Below, in pieces: positions 1-8,191 of a stretch of DNA of 50,572 nt; positions within the stretch are counted from its first letter, which is position 1; each line of letters starts with the position of its first letter. The notes under the pieces are model-generated. The model made no database searches, was not told the origin of the DNA, and saw only the letters and a list, made by a program, of their open reading frames with translations. Where the stretch lies: the NCBI RefSeq assembly GCF_030846195.1, contig NZ_JAVCWH010000016.1, forward strand, positions 1 through 50,572, in the 5' to 3' direction. The position numbers and the translations under genes were made by a program. The DNA is from Paracoccus yibinensis (lineage in GTDB: Bacteria > Pseudomonadota > Alphaproteobacteria > Rhodobacterales > Rhodobacteraceae).

Positions 1-321
1 CTGCTCGGCCGTCAGCCCCTCCGCGTCGGGATCAAGCCCGATGGTGTTGCCGAACACGGCCTCGGACTTCGTGAAGAGATACCGGAGCTGCGCCTGGAGC
101 CGGATCGGCGTTTGCGTGCCGCCCCGCGCGATCTTCTTCAGCACTGCGGCGTTCGAGCCCTGGCCCACCCGCCAGAGATTGCGTGCCCGCGCCGAGAAGG
201 ACGACCCTCCTGACCCGGAGCGTCGCCCCTTCGTCTTGCCGAACCCGCTGTCGCGCGGCACCCGGCCACCGGCGCGGCGCAGCCGGATCTCGCCGATCAG
301 ATCATCCGAGAGGCTCGCCAT
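1..321 (-). CDS. Relaxase / mobilization nuclease, N-terminal part (cut by window edge)
   Basis: The minus-strand frame opens with ATG at 321 and stays open to base 1, giving 107 residues that begin MASLSDDLIGEIRLRR. A basic, glycine- and serine-rich stretch (about residues 20-45) is followed by a segment containing LRYLFTKSEAVFGN. This resembles the start of VirD2/MobA-type relaxases of Rhodobacterales plasmids, which nick oriT and pilot the transferred strand. The catalytic tyrosine and the three-histidine metal motif are not within this part, so activity cannot be judged. The start codon lies 20 bases inside the 3' end of the upstream mobC-like gene, which implies one transcript and translational coupling. 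Identification rests on resemblance and on the mobC neighbour. Confidence 0.6.
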   Translation of the reverse strand, partial: MASLSDDLIGEIRLRRAGGRVPRDSGFGKTKGRRSGSGGSSFSARARNLWRVGQGSNAAVLKKIARGGTQTPIRLQAQLRYLFTKSEAVFGNTIGLDPDAEGLTAEQ

Positions 322-880
322 GCTCCGCCTCCTTCCATGCCATAAAGAGCCGGATGCCGCGCCGGCGCTGCTCGTCCACCACTGCCCGCAGATCGGCGCG
401 CATCTCCGGCAGGGTCTGGCGCAAGGCACTGAGTGCCGCCCAGTGCTCGTGGCTCGGATCGATCCGGCCCTGGCCTGCCGCAAGGGCAATCGCATTCACG
501 CTGACGCCGATCTCGTGCAGCTCGGCCCGGATCGCCTCGAGGCCGCCCACCGTTGCCGGATCCGCCTCAAGCATGCCCGAGGCGGCCCGCACCAAGGCCC
601 GCAGAGCGTCCGAGTTCGAACCAAAGCCATGACGCGCCTTCAGCGCTTCGAGGGCCTCACCCTCGGCAGGCGAAAGCCGCGCGGAGACGGACTTGCCCTC
701 CGTGGTGGCCGTCTCCCGGCTGCGGCGGGACCGGCCCGGGCGGGTCTTGCTGATCTGTTTGCCAGAACCGTGCTGTGACGCGGGCGAGAGCCGCTTGCCG
801 CCGGGGGCGCACTGGGTCTGCGGGGGTCGAGGGCGTGTCTCGAAGGGCCATCGGGCACTCCATTCCACAAGTGTAGACAT
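302..880 (-). CDS. MobC-like plasmid mobilization accessory protein
   Basis: The predicted protein has 192 residues. The first 60 or so are basic and low in complexity. The rest (from about KSVSARLSPAEGEALEALKARHG) looks like a MobC/ribbon-helix-helix relaxosome protein, with a helical region and a C-terminal segment ending DEQRRRGIRLFMAW. MobC proteins bind DNA next to the nick site and help the relaxase open oriT. It overlaps the downstream relaxase gene by 20 bases, the usual arrangement for a mob operon. A shorter start is possible because the first 50 residues are not typical of the family. An inverted repeat at 871-905 straddles the start codon and could be an operator or part of oriT. 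Confidence 0.6.
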   Translation of the reverse strand: MSTLVEWSARWPFETRPRPPQTQCAPGGKRLSPASQHGSGKQISKTRPGRSRRSRETATTEGKSVSARLSPAEGEALEALKARHGFGSNSDALRALVRAASGMLEADPATVGGLEAIRAELHEIGVSVNAIALAAGQGRIDPSHEHWAALSALRQTLPEMRADLRAVVDEQRRRGIRLFMAWKEAEHGEPLG

Positions 881-905
881 TGAGCATTTCCTGCCATCTC
901 TACAC
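871..905. repeat. Inverted repeat over the mobC start; possible operator or oriT element
   Basis: GTGTAGA (871-877) and TCTACAC (899-905) form perfect 7-bp arms separated by 21 bases. The ATG of the mobC-like gene (878-880 on the minus strand) lies just inside the left arm. Mob genes are often autoregulated by their own relaxosome proteins binding near oriT, which is commonly just upstream of mobC. No nick-site consensus was recognised, so the oriT reading is inference. Confidence 0.3.
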
Positions 906-1118
906 CCCCCACCATGCCATATTTCAGGGGATCTGTCACGGGTTTTGTCCCGGCAGTCCGAGAGGTCCGTCGTTCCTCCTTTGAGGACCCCGCGGCGCCT
1001 CAGAGCACGAGCAGCCCTTGTCTACCGGACGGCCAAGCTGGCCCATACCAACCCGACACCCCGGGCCGATGGGAGCCCCCTGCCGAGGCCGCGGCTCATG
1101 ATCGCGCTCCTCCTCTAA
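906..1118. other. Gap between mob genes and IS3 remnant
   Basis: No gene is supported here. All frames give proline- and arginine-rich translations typical of non-coding high-GC DNA. If the mobilization genes have their oriT beside them, it would be in or just left of this stretch. Confidence 0.3.
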
Positions 1119-1230
1119 GGGGTCAGCTGCCTGAGGACCAGAGACTTTACTTACATCCGTGTCGCAATCGGTTTTTGCTATCTGGCCGTCATCCTGGATG
1201 CCTGCAGCCGCAAGGACATAGGGTATGCGC

Positions 1231-1259
1231 TGTCGCGGCCTTGCAGTTACCCACAAATG
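1231..1259. repeat. Left end of IS4/IS50-like element with target duplication
   Basis: TGTCGCGGC (1231-1239) is the left copy of a 9-bp target duplication. The terminal inverted repeat CTTGCAGTTACCCACAAATG follows at 1240-1259 and matches the reverse complement of 2739-2758 at all 20 positions. Confidence 0.9.
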
Positions 1260-2758
1260 TCTTTGGCCCTGAGAGAGGTCTTGATCCTGAGGAGTCTGCC
1301 GTGATTCCTTGTCTGGCACCTTCAGTCAAACAGGTGCGGATATGGGGCAGAGTTGGGTGGACGCGGAAACGGCCGGCTGTGATTTGGGAGACGAACGGCT
1401 GAACCGGCGGCTTGGAGCAATGCTTGAGGCGCTCGGGCAACGACCGGGCAAATCGTTGCCCACGGCCTTTCAGGACTGGTCGAACACCAAGGCCGCCTAC
1501 CGCCTCTTCTCCAATGGCAATGTCAGTGAAGACAAGATCATGGAGGGTCATTTCGCGGCCTCCGCATTGCGGATCAGGGCCACCGATGGCCCAATCCTGA
1601 TCCTGCAGGACACCACGGAATTCTCCTTCAAGCGCTCGGCGCCGGAGAAGATCGGCTTCACGAAGATATCGACCGGCCGCAAGCTGGAGGAAGGGCGTTA
1701 CCAGAAGCATGCGGTCTGCGGCTTGCTGATGCATGCCAGCCTGGCGGTCACCCCCGACGGCCTGCCGCTCGGCTTGACCGCTGCCAAGTTCTGGTCGCGG
1801 TCCAAGTTCAAGGGGACCGCCGCGCTCAAGCGTCGGATCAATCCGACCCGGGTTCCGATCGAGCAAAAGGAAAGCATGCGCTGGCTCGACAATCTACGCC
1901 TGTCTACCAAACGGGCTGGAGCGCCCGAGCGCTGCGTGCATATCGGCGATCGGGAAAGCGATATTTACGAACTCTACTGTCTGGCCGAAGAACTCGGGAC
2001 TGGCTTTCTGGTGCGCAGTTGCGTTGGCCGCCTGGCAGAGGACGGCAATACGACCATCTCCAGGGTGATGGCTCAGATCCAAGCCAGCGGCACCCACGAG
2101 ATCGGGTTCCGGGATGCACAGGGTCAGGCCCATCGCGCGGTGCTGACAATCCGGCATGCTACGATGACCGTCCGCCCGCCGATCGGCAAGCAGCGGAAAT
2201 ACCAACACCAGACCCTTCAGATCATCCATGCCGAGGAGCTTGATCCGCCGGAAGGGCGCCCGCCCGTCTTCTGGAAACTGATCACGAACCTGCCGGTGGA
2301 AAGTCATGCGCAGGCCGTGCACAAGCTCGAATGGTATGCGCTGCGCTGGAAAATCGAGACTTTCTTCAGAACCCTGAAGACCGGCTGCCGGATCGAGGAT
2401 ATCCGCCTCGCCACCGCCGATCGCCTGGCCAATTGCATCGCCCTGTGCTGCATCGTGGCCTGGCGTGTGTCATGGCTGACGATGCTCAGTCGCGGCACGC
2501 AACGCGCAACGCCAGCAGCCGTCTTCACCGAAGCCGAACGGGGCTTGCTCGAACGTGCAACGCCGGACCGAAAACGCGACGATCCGCGTGACCTCCACTT
2601 CTATGTCAGAGCGATTGCCCGTCTCGGGGGATATCTCGACCGTGCAGCCGATCCACCACCAGGCACGACCGTCATCTGGCGCGGCTTCGCACGCCTCGCT
2701 GATCTCGTTGAAGGCGCACGCATCGTAACCAACCCAGGCATTTGTGGGTAACTGCAAG
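1240..2758 (+). mobile_element. Complete IS4-family (IS50/Tn5-like) insertion sequence, 1519 bp
   Basis: The element has perfect 20-bp terminal inverted repeats (1240-1259 and 2739-2758), one full-length transposase gene, and a 9-bp direct target duplication TGTCGCGGC at 1231-1239 and 2759-2767. Nine-base duplications are characteristic of IS50-like members of the IS4 family. Intact ends, intact gene and intact duplication indicate a recent insertion, made into an IS3-type transposase gene. The transposase stop codon (2749-2751) lies inside the right terminal repeat, so the element is very compact. Confidence 0.92.
1342..2751 (+). CDS. IS4-family (Tn5-like) transposase
   Basis: The likely start is ATG 1342 (MGQSWVDAETAGCDLGDERL), giving 469 residues; an in-frame TTG at 1309 is less likely. 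The N-terminal segment matches the Tn5-like transposase DNA-binding region. The DDE triad is visible: Asp in ILQDTTEFSF, Asp in HIGDRESDIYEL, and Glu in YALRWKIETFFRTLK, which fits the IS4 signature Y-(2)-R-(3)-E-(6)-K exactly. The enzyme would cut and paste the element by binding its 20-bp ends. No frameshift or stop is seen, so it is probably active. Confidence 0.92.
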   Translation: MGQSWVDAETAGCDLGDERLNRRLGAMLEALGQRPGKSLPTAFQDWSNTKAAYRLFSNGNVSEDKIMEGHFAASALRIRATDGPILILQDTTEFSFKRSAPEKIGFTKISTGRKLEEGRYQKHAVCGLLMHASLAVTPDGLPLGLTAAKFWSRSKFKGTAALKRRINPTRVPIEQKESMRWLDNLRLSTKRAGAPERCVHIGDRESDIYELYCLAEELGTGFLVRSCVGRLAEDGNTTISRVMAQIQASGTHEIGFRDAQGQAHRAVLTIRHATMTVRPPIGKQRKYQHQTLQIIHAEELDPPEGRPPVFWKLITNLPVESHAQAVHKLEWYALRWKIETFFRTLKTGCRIEDIRLATADRLANCIALCCIVAWRVSWLTMLSRGTQRATPAAVFTEAERGLLERATPDRKRDDPRDLHFYVRAIARLGGYLDRAADPPPGTTVIWRGFARLADLVEGARIVTNPGICG

Positions 2759-2767
2759 TGTCGCGGC
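2739..2767. repeat. Right end of IS4/IS50-like element with target duplication
   Basis: The right terminal repeat is at 2739-2758, the exact reverse complement of the left end. The second copy of the 9-bp target duplication TGTCGCGGC follows at 2759-2767. Confidence 0.9.
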
Positions 2768-3193
2768 ACCTGGATACGGAACTGGCGCTTGCTGCCTTGC
2801 ACGCGGCCGTTATGAGCAGAAACCCTCCGAAGGGCTGCATCCATCATACGGACAGGGCTGCCAATACGCCTCTCAGCGCTATCGTGTTGCTCTTGAGGCT
2901 GCGGGCTTGTGCGGCTCGATGAGCAGTGCCGGCAACCCCTATCACAATGCGCAGGCCGAGAGCTTCATGAAGACCCTAAAAGTGGAGGAGGTCTACCGGG
3001 CCGGATACGAGACCTTCGCCGATGTGGCCGCCCGCTGGCCGATGTTCATCGAGCAGATTTTCAACTCGAAAAGACTGCACTCGGCCCTCGGCTACCAAAC
3101 CCCCGAAGGGTTCGAAACCCTGTTCGCCCAGAAGGCGGCTTAGTTCAGATGGTGCGATGTGGTCCAGCCCGAGGGGTTCACTCCAAGCATCAC

Positions 3194-3886
3194 TCAATAC
3201 CCAAGGCTGTCCCGCAGGTTCTGCTCCACGGACCGGAGATGCGTCCTCATCGCATCTGCCGCTGCTTGACCGTCGCGTGTTGCAATGGCTTCCACGATGC
3301 GGTCATGCTGCTCGAAGCTGTGGTGGTCGCGTGGAGGCCTGCCCGGGTTGTCGCGGCGACGGCCCCAGGTCACGGCGCGGCGCACGGTCGTCATCGTGTC
3401 GAGCAAGCCAAGCAGCAGGGAATTCTGCGTCGCTTCGCCCACGGCACGGTGGAGGCGATTGTCATGATGCTCGTACTGACGCCATGTCGGTGCCTGACGG
3501 CATTTCTGGGCGCAGGCGCGCAGTTCGTTGATCTGCGCGCCGGTGGCATTCACGGCGGCGAGACGCGCGATTTCCGGTTCAAAGGCGAGGCGTGCCGCCA
3601 TGACTTCGGTCGGATTGGTGCGCAAGACAAGCGCGTTGATGTCGCTTACCCTGTCAATTGGCCGTTCGCCCATGAATGTGCCTTTGCCGACATGGCGCCA
3701 CACGACCCCTTCCCCTTGCAGGGTTGCAAGCGCCTTGCGCAGCACTGTGCGGCCCATGTCCAGGGTTTCTGCCAATTCCCGTTCAGGGGGCAGGCGGCCG
3801 TCGTCGCCGAGATCGGCGCCTTCAAGATAAGCGCGCAGTTTGTCGAGAGGCGACACCGAGATCTGCTGCATGTTCAAACCAATCAT
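3194..3886 (-). CDS. GntR-family (FadR/FCD subfamily) transcriptional regulator
   Basis: The 230-residue protein has an N-terminal winged helix (about residues 12-75, including LPPERELAETLDMGRTVLRKAL and a wing with GKGTF) followed by an all-helical FCD ligand domain (about 95-220) with the histidines and acidic residues typical of metal-containing FCD proteins (for example HDNRLHRAVGEAT). These regulators usually repress a neighbouring catabolic or transport operon until a small organic acid binds. The gene diverges from the ABC transporter operon starting at 4089, so that operon is the likely target, together with its own promoter: the palindrome at 3877-3896 covers its start. ATG 3886 and ATG 3871 are both possible starts and neither has a strong ribosome binding site. 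Confidence 0.85.
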   Translation of the reverse strand: MIGLNMQQISVSPLDKLRAYLEGADLGDDGRLPPERELAETLDMGRTVLRKALATLQGEGVVWRHVGKGTFMGERPIDRVSDINALVLRTNPTEVMAARLAFEPEIARLAAVNATGAQINELRACAQKCRQAPTWRQYEHHDNRLHRAVGEATQNSLLLGLLDTMTTVRRAVTWGRRRDNPGRPPRDHHSFEQHDRIVEAIATRDGQAAADAMRTHLRSVEQNLRDSLGY

Positions 3887-3896
3887 AATATTGGTT
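3877..3896. promoter_or_regulatory. Putative GntR operator
   Basis: AACCAAT (3877-3883) and ATTGGTT (3890-3896) are perfect 7-bp inverted arms with a 6-base AT spacer. The site overlaps the start codon of the divergent GntR gene and lies about 190 bases upstream of the transporter operon. It is the best dyad in the intergenic region and a natural autoregulatory site. The region 3945-3990 is unusually AT-rich and probably holds the operon promoter, but no clear -35/-10 pair was assigned. Confidence 0.45.
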
Positions 3897-4088
3897 CATA
3901 ATCGAACGTTGCGTTGACGATGTCAACTCATGCAGCTTCCCCGAATGTATGGGTTAATATGCTGATTGCCAACTTTAATATTTAAAGCCGCGGGAACGAT
4001 CTCAAAAAACCATTGATCCAACATCCATATCAATGCAGCATTGGTTTGCAATGGGCTTGGAGGAGCCCGATCTTGGGGAGGAAAAAAG

Positions 4089-5078
4089 ATGGGAATTCTT
4101 GCTGACATGACGCAGTCGCGAGCCGTTGTTTCCGCTCTGGCCCTGGCCCTGGCCATTCCAGCAGCAGCGTCCGCCGATCCGATGCGCGTCGCCTTCGGCG
4201 ACATCGCCACCGTCGAAACCCTTGGGCTGCTCATCGCGATGGAGCGCGCGAAGGAACAGGGCGTCGAGATCGAGACGACCTTTCTGAAAAGCGAGGACAT
4301 CGCCGCGCAGGCGGTCGTCAGCGGCCAGGCGGACATCGGCATCGGCGGGCCTTACGCGCTGCTGCAGAAGGTCAAGGCGCCGATCAGGATCTTCCTGCAA
4401 CTGAGCGAATTGCAGATGTATCCGGTGGTCAATACCGAATTCTATGATGAATGGGCCGACCTGGACGGTCAGGAGATCGCCGTCCATTCGCGCGGCTCGG
4501 GAACCGAGGCGATCATGCAGATGATGGCCGACAAGCACGGCATCAAGTATTCCAGCGTCGCCTATGTCCCGGGGGCCGAGGTGCGGACCGGCGCGCTGCT
4601 GCAAGGCAACGTCAAGGCCACCATCGTCGACTCCTCGGGCAAGCGGGTTCTCGAGGCCGAGGCGCCCGACGAGTTCACCTTCCTGCCGCTGGACGGTGTC
4701 GAGGCGACCGACGAGGCGATGTTCGCCAACACGGAGTACCTTGCCGAAAACCCCGAGGACGTCGCCAAACTTGTCGAGGCCGTCGTGACGACCTGGCGTC
4801 AGATCGCCGCCGATCCCACGGTCGTCGCCAAGCTGCGCGAGCAGTACAACCTGTTGCCCGACGCCACGCCCGAGATGGTGGCCGAGATCGAGCCGTACTA
4901 CTCGGGCATGAAGGATGCCCTTCCCATGAACGGCGGCGGAGAAGAGGCCGCGCGCAGCGACTTTGCCTTCTACACCGCGTCGGGCGCACTCGAAGGCAAT
5001 CCCGAGGACCTGAAGGTCGAGGATTTCTGGGATCTGACCGCCCTGAACGGCGTACTCGGCAAGATCGGAACTCAGTGA
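4089..5078 (+). CDS. ABC transporter substrate-binding protein, NitT/TauT (NMT1-like) type
   Basis: ATG 4089 has a strong ribosome binding site (GGAGGAAAAAAG) and gives 329 residues. An N-terminal export signal (ALALALAIPAAASA) ends near residue 30. The mature part (MRVAFGDIATVETLGLLIAM, then GQADIGIGGPYALLQK, then VAYVPGAEVRTGALLQGNVKAT) has the pattern of periplasmic binding proteins for taurine, sulfonates, nitrate or aromatic acids. It would deliver its ligand to the permeases encoded just downstream; the next start is one base after its stop. The ligand is unknown. The hydrolase at the end of the operon suggests a keto acid or aromatic-derived acid rather than taurine. Confidence 0.88.
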   Translation: MGILADMTQSRAVVSALALALAIPAAASADPMRVAFGDIATVETLGLLIAMERAKEQGVEIETTFLKSEDIAAQAVVSGQADIGIGGPYALLQKVKAPIRIFLQLSELQMYPVVNTEFYDEWADLDGQEIAVHSRGSGTEAIMQMMADKHGIKYSSVAYVPGAEVRTGALLQGNVKATIVDSSGKRVLEAEAPDEFTFLPLDGVEATDEAMFANTEYLAENPEDVAKLVEAVVTTWRQIAADPTVVAKLREQYNLLPDATPEMVAEIEPYYSGMKDALPMNGGGEEAARSDFAFYTASGALEGNPEDLKVEDFWDLTALNGVLGKIGTQ

Positions 5079-5079
5079 A

Positions 5080-5904
5080 ATGAGCGTCATGTCACAGGAT
5101 GTGAAGGTGGTGGCCCCGGCGGCCACCACGAGAGAGGCACTGCGCCTGTTCGCCGAACGGCGCCGGTCCTTCTGGGTGGTTCTGTCGCTTGCGGTCCTTT
5201 TCACGACATGGGAGATCGCCGGCCGCATCCCGATCAGCTTTGCCTTCCCCACCTTCCTCGACACGCTTGCGGCGTTCTTCGAGATGGTCGGGGACGGGAC
5301 GATGATCCGGGCGTTCTTCCTGACGCTGCAGCCGCTGGTTCTGGGTGTTGCCGTCTCGGCGCTGCTGGGGATCACGCTGGGCATCGTCATGGGCCTGTCG
5401 GACAGGGTGGAATGGCTTCTTGCCCCTGTCTTCATCGTCTTGCAGGCCGCGCCCATGGCCGCGTTGGTGCCGCTGGTGACCTTTGTCTATGGCATCGGTC
5501 TTGTGGCCAAGACGCTGGCCGTCATCATGCTGGCGCTGCCCGTGATCGTTCTGAACTCCTACAAGGCGGTGCGGCATGTGAACCCCTCGCTGGTGGACAT
5601 GTGCCGGTCGTTCCAGGGCACGCGGCGCCAGCAGATCTTCAAGATCATCATTCCCGACGCGGCGCCTGTTCTTTTCGCGGGCTTGCGCCTGGGCGTGGCT
5701 GCAGGCTTCATCGGCGTCATGCTGGCCGAACTGCTGATCACCCCCACGGGGATCGGCGACCTGATCACATACCACCGTTCCGTCGCGAACTATGCGCATA
5801 TGTATGCGGCCGTCGCCGCCATCATCGCGGCGTCCACCGTGACGCTGGCCCTGCTGCAGTGGTTCGAGACCAATGTCATGCGCCCCGAAAAGAGGAGGAG
5901 CTGA
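5080..5904 (+). CDS. ABC transporter permease, NitT/TauT type (first of two)
   Basis: The 274-residue inner-membrane protein has about six hydrophobic helices after a cytoplasmic N-terminus of about 35 residues. The cytoplasmic EAA-like loop that contacts the ATPase is in the stretch VDMCRSFQGTRRQQIFKIIIP. It starts one base after the binding-protein stop and ends one base before the ATPase start. With the second permease at 6722 it probably forms a heterodimeric channel. Confidence 0.88.
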   Translation: MSVMSQDVKVVAPAATTREALRLFAERRRSFWVVLSLAVLFTTWEIAGRIPISFAFPTFLDTLAAFFEMVGDGTMIRAFFLTLQPLVLGVAVSALLGITLGIVMGLSDRVEWLLAPVFIVLQAAPMAALVPLVTFVYGIGLVAKTLAVIMLALPVIVLNSYKAVRHVNPSLVDMCRSFQGTRRQQIFKIIIPDAAPVLFAGLRLGVAAGFIGVMLAELLITPTGIGDLITYHRSVANYAHMYAAVAAIIAASTVTLALLQWFETNVMRPEKRRS

Positions 5905-5905
5905 A

Positions 5906-6715
5906 ATGACCGTCAACGCACTTGCGAAGGAAGATTTCGATCCCGCCAGCGTCGTCACCCATGATCCCGTCGTCCGGGTCGAGGCGATCTCCAAGCACTA
6001 TGGCAGCGTGGAGGCGTTGCGCAGCATCGACCTGCAATTCGAACGGGGCAAGCTGACGACGCTGCTGGGCCCCTCGGGCTGCGGCAAGACCACGCTTCTG
6101 AAGATCATCGCAGGCCTGGTGCCGGCGACCTCGGGGCAGATCATCGTGAACGGCCGCGCCGTCACCGGGCCGGGGCCGGAACGCGCCTTCGTCTTCCAGG
6201 ACTTCGCGCTGATGCCTTGGGCCACGGTCCTGCGCAACGTGGGCTTCGGGCTGGAACTGAAAGGCATGGCCGCGGCCGAGCGCAACCGCATCGCCCGGCG
6301 CTATATCGAGGAGGTCGGGCTTCAGGGCTTCGAGGACAAGTATCCCCACGAGCTGTCGGGGGGCATGCGCCAGCGGGTCGGCATCGCCCGCGCCTTTGCG
6401 GTGAATGCCGACGTGCTGCTGCTGGACGAGCCCTTCTCGGCCGTGGACGAGCAGAACCGCCGCAAGTTCCAGGAGGATCTGCTGCGCCTGGTCGAGATGG
6501 AGCGCAAGACCTTCATCTTCGTCACGCACTCGATCGAGGAAGCGGTCTATGTCTCGGACCGGATCGTGCTGCTGTCCCCGCGGCCGGGCCGGGTGTCGAA
6601 CATCATCGACCCCAGGATCGACCGCACCGCCAATCCCGACGACATCCGGCGCGATCCAGGCTATCTCGACGTGGTCGAGGAGATCTGGCAGGGCCTGCGC
6701 CATTATGCGGAGTGA
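5906..6715 (+). CDS. ABC transporter ATP-binding protein, NitT/TauT type
   Basis: ATG 5906 follows GAGGAGG at optimal spacing; the protein has 269 residues. Walker A GPSGCGKTT is at residues 55-63, followed by the Q-loop (FQDFALMPW), the ABC signature LSGGMRQR, Walker B VLLLDEP, a D-loop (SAVD) and the switch histidine (FVTHSIEEA). All catalytic motifs are intact, so this should power the importer. The gene sits between the two permease genes, which is less common than having the permeases adjacent. Confidence 0.93.
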   Translation: MTVNALAKEDFDPASVVTHDPVVRVEAISKHYGSVEALRSIDLQFERGKLTTLLGPSGCGKTTLLKIIAGLVPATSGQIIVNGRAVTGPGPERAFVFQDFALMPWATVLRNVGFGLELKGMAAAERNRIARRYIEEVGLQGFEDKYPHELSGGMRQRVGIARAFAVNADVLLLDEPFSAVDEQNRRKFQEDLLRLVEMERKTFIFVTHSIEEAVYVSDRIVLLSPRPGRVSNIIDPRIDRTANPDDIRRDPGYLDVVEEIWQGLRHYAE

Positions 6716-6721
6716 CCGGCC

Positions 6722-7474
6722 ATGACCCTGTTCGGTTACCGCATTCCCATGATGGCCTCGCTGATCGTCTGGGCCTTGATCTGGGAAATCGTCGGCCAGC
6801 TTGACGTGATCTTCCTGATCCCGCCGATGAGCGCGATCATCGCCGCAGGCTTCGACCTGGTGCAGACCAACTCCTGGCAGAACGCCACGCTTGTCACGAT
6901 CCGGTCCTTCGTGATCGGCATGGCCCTGGCGATCGGCATCGGCGTGCCGCTGGGCGTGATGATGGGCCGGGTGAAGATCATCGACAACATCTTCGGCCTG
7001 TGGGTGAACATCTTCGTCAGCGCGCCGCTGTCGGCTCTGGTGCCGGTGCTGATGATCCTGTTCGGGATGGGCGAGGCGACGATCGTGGTGACGGTCTTCT
7101 TGTTCGCCGTCTGGATCATCGTCCTGGATGCCCGCGCGGGCGTCATGCAGGTGCCGGCATCGCTGGTGGACATGGCGCGATCCTATGGCGCGTCGCAGGC
7201 CACGATCATGCGCAAGATCATCCTGGTCTCGGCGCTGCCCGAGATCCTTGCCGGGATCCGCATCGGGGTGATCCGGGGGGTCAAGGGGGTCGTCATTGGC
7301 CAGATCCTTGTCGCCGTGATCGGATACGGCGAACTGTTCGAACTGTATTCCCGCAGCTTCGACATGGAACGGTTCTGGGCCCTTACGATAGTTCTCTTCG
7401 CCGCGGCAATGGTGCTGTCGGCGATCGTGGAAAACGCAGAAAAACGCATCGAATACTACGCAGGAGCGAGATGA
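6722..7474 (+). CDS. ABC transporter permease, NitT/TauT type (second)
   Basis: The 250-residue protein starts with a hydrophobic helix and has about six membrane segments; the EAA-like loop is in VDMARSYGASQATIMRKIIL. It is only distantly similar to the permease at 5080. Its stop codon overlaps the start of the following hydrolase gene (ATGATG at 7471-7476), so the two are translationally coupled. Confidence 0.88.
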   Translation: MTLFGYRIPMMASLIVWALIWEIVGQLDVIFLIPPMSAIIAAGFDLVQTNSWQNATLVTIRSFVIGMALAIGIGVPLGVMMGRVKIIDNIFGLWVNIFVSAPLSALVPVLMILFGMGEATIVVTVFLFAVWIIVLDARAGVMQVPASLVDMARSYGASQATIMRKIILVSALPEILAGIRIGVIRGVKGVVIGQILVAVIGYGELFELYSRSFDMERFWALTIVLFAAAMVLSAIVENAEKRIEYYAGAR

Positions 7475-8181
7475 TGAACGAGATGACCAAGATGGCGGAC
7501 TATGTCTTCGTGCCCGAGCCCATCCCCACGATCCCGGTGGCCGGCAGCGACAAGCTGTTCCCCGTGCGCCGCATCTATTGCGTGGGCCGGAACTTCGCGG
7601 ACCATGCCATCGAGATGGGCCACGATCCGAATAAAGAGCCGCCCTTCTTCTTCCAGAAGAACCCCGACTCGATCGTCCCGCCCGGCAAGGACTTTCCCTA
7701 TCCGACCGAGACCAGCGACGTACATCACGAGATCGAACTGGTCGTGGCGCTCAAGTCCGGTGGCACCGACATCCCGCTGGACAAGGCCCTGGACTGCGTC
7801 TTCGGCTATGGCGTGGGTCTCGACATGACCCGGCGCGACCTGCAGGGACAGGCCAAGAAGATGGGCCGCCCCTGGGAGACCGGCAAATCCTTCGAGGCCT
7901 CGGCGCCCTGCTCGGCCATCCATCCCGTGTCCGAGGTCGGTCATCCCACGCAGGGCGCGATCCGGGTCGAGGTCAATGGAGAGCCGCGCCAGGAAGGCGA
8001 CCTGAACCAGATGATCTGGAAGGTGCCGGAAATGATCTCCTACCTGTCGCGCCTGTTCGAACTGCGCCCCGGCGACGTGATCTTCGCAGGCACCCCGGCG
8101 GGCGTGGGTGCCGTGGTCCGGGGCGACGTGATGACCGGCCATGTCGAGGGCGTGGACAGCATCACCGTCAAGGTGGTCTGA
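7471..8181 (+). CDS. Fumarylacetoacetate hydrolase family protein (fumarylpyruvate hydrolase-like)
   Basis: The protein has 236 residues from ATG 7471 (or 235 from ATG 7474). Family hallmarks are visible: KLFPVRRIYCVGRNFADHA near the N-terminus, the metal-binding acidic motif HHEIELVVAL, a further Asp in GYGVGLDMTRRDLQ, and the C-terminal GDVIFAGTPAGVG. Close relatives hydrolyse fumarylpyruvate or acylpyruvates at the end of gentisate-type ring cleavage. Its place as last gene of the importer operon suggests it acts on the imported compound or a product of it. No ring-cleaving dioxygenase is present in the window, so the full route would lie elsewhere. A terminator follows 10 bases after the stop. 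Confidence 0.85.
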   Translation: MMNEMTKMADYVFVPEPIPTIPVAGSDKLFPVRRIYCVGRNFADHAIEMGHDPNKEPPFFFQKNPDSIVPPGKDFPYPTETSDVHHEIELVVALKSGGTDIPLDKALDCVFGYGVGLDMTRRDLQGQAKKMGRPWETGKSFEASAPCSAIHPVSEVGHPTQGAIRVEVNGEPRQEGDLNQMIWKVPEMISYLSRLFELRPGDVIFAGTPAGVGAVVRGDVMTGHVEGVDSITVKVV

Positions 8182-8191
8182 CATCCCCGTC

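Larger units (their letters stand above)
1119..3143 (+). pseudogene. IS3-family transposase (OrfB, DDE) remnant, interrupted by another IS
   Basis: Two coding pieces of one integrase-type transposase flank the element at 1240-2758. The left piece gives DFTYIRVAIGFCYLAVILDA (first catalytic Asp, from 1143). It is preceded in frame by a stop at 1116-1118, so the N-terminal half is missing. The right piece gives HHTDR (second Asp), then NPYHNAQAESFMKTLK (catalytic Glu) and ends with RLHSALGYQTPEGFETLF and a stop at 3141-3143. Joining the pieces across the target duplication restores the frame, but a one-base loss near 2855 shifts it just after HHTDR. The gene was therefore dead in at least three ways: 5' truncation, frameshift and insertion. 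IS3 assignment rests on the DDE spacing and the sequence around each catalytic residue. Confidence 0.8.

Noticed and set aside
41..778. A 245-residue plus-strand frame over the mob genes
   Set aside because: It is antisense to mobC and the relaxase and rich in Arg and Pro; no domain is recognisable.
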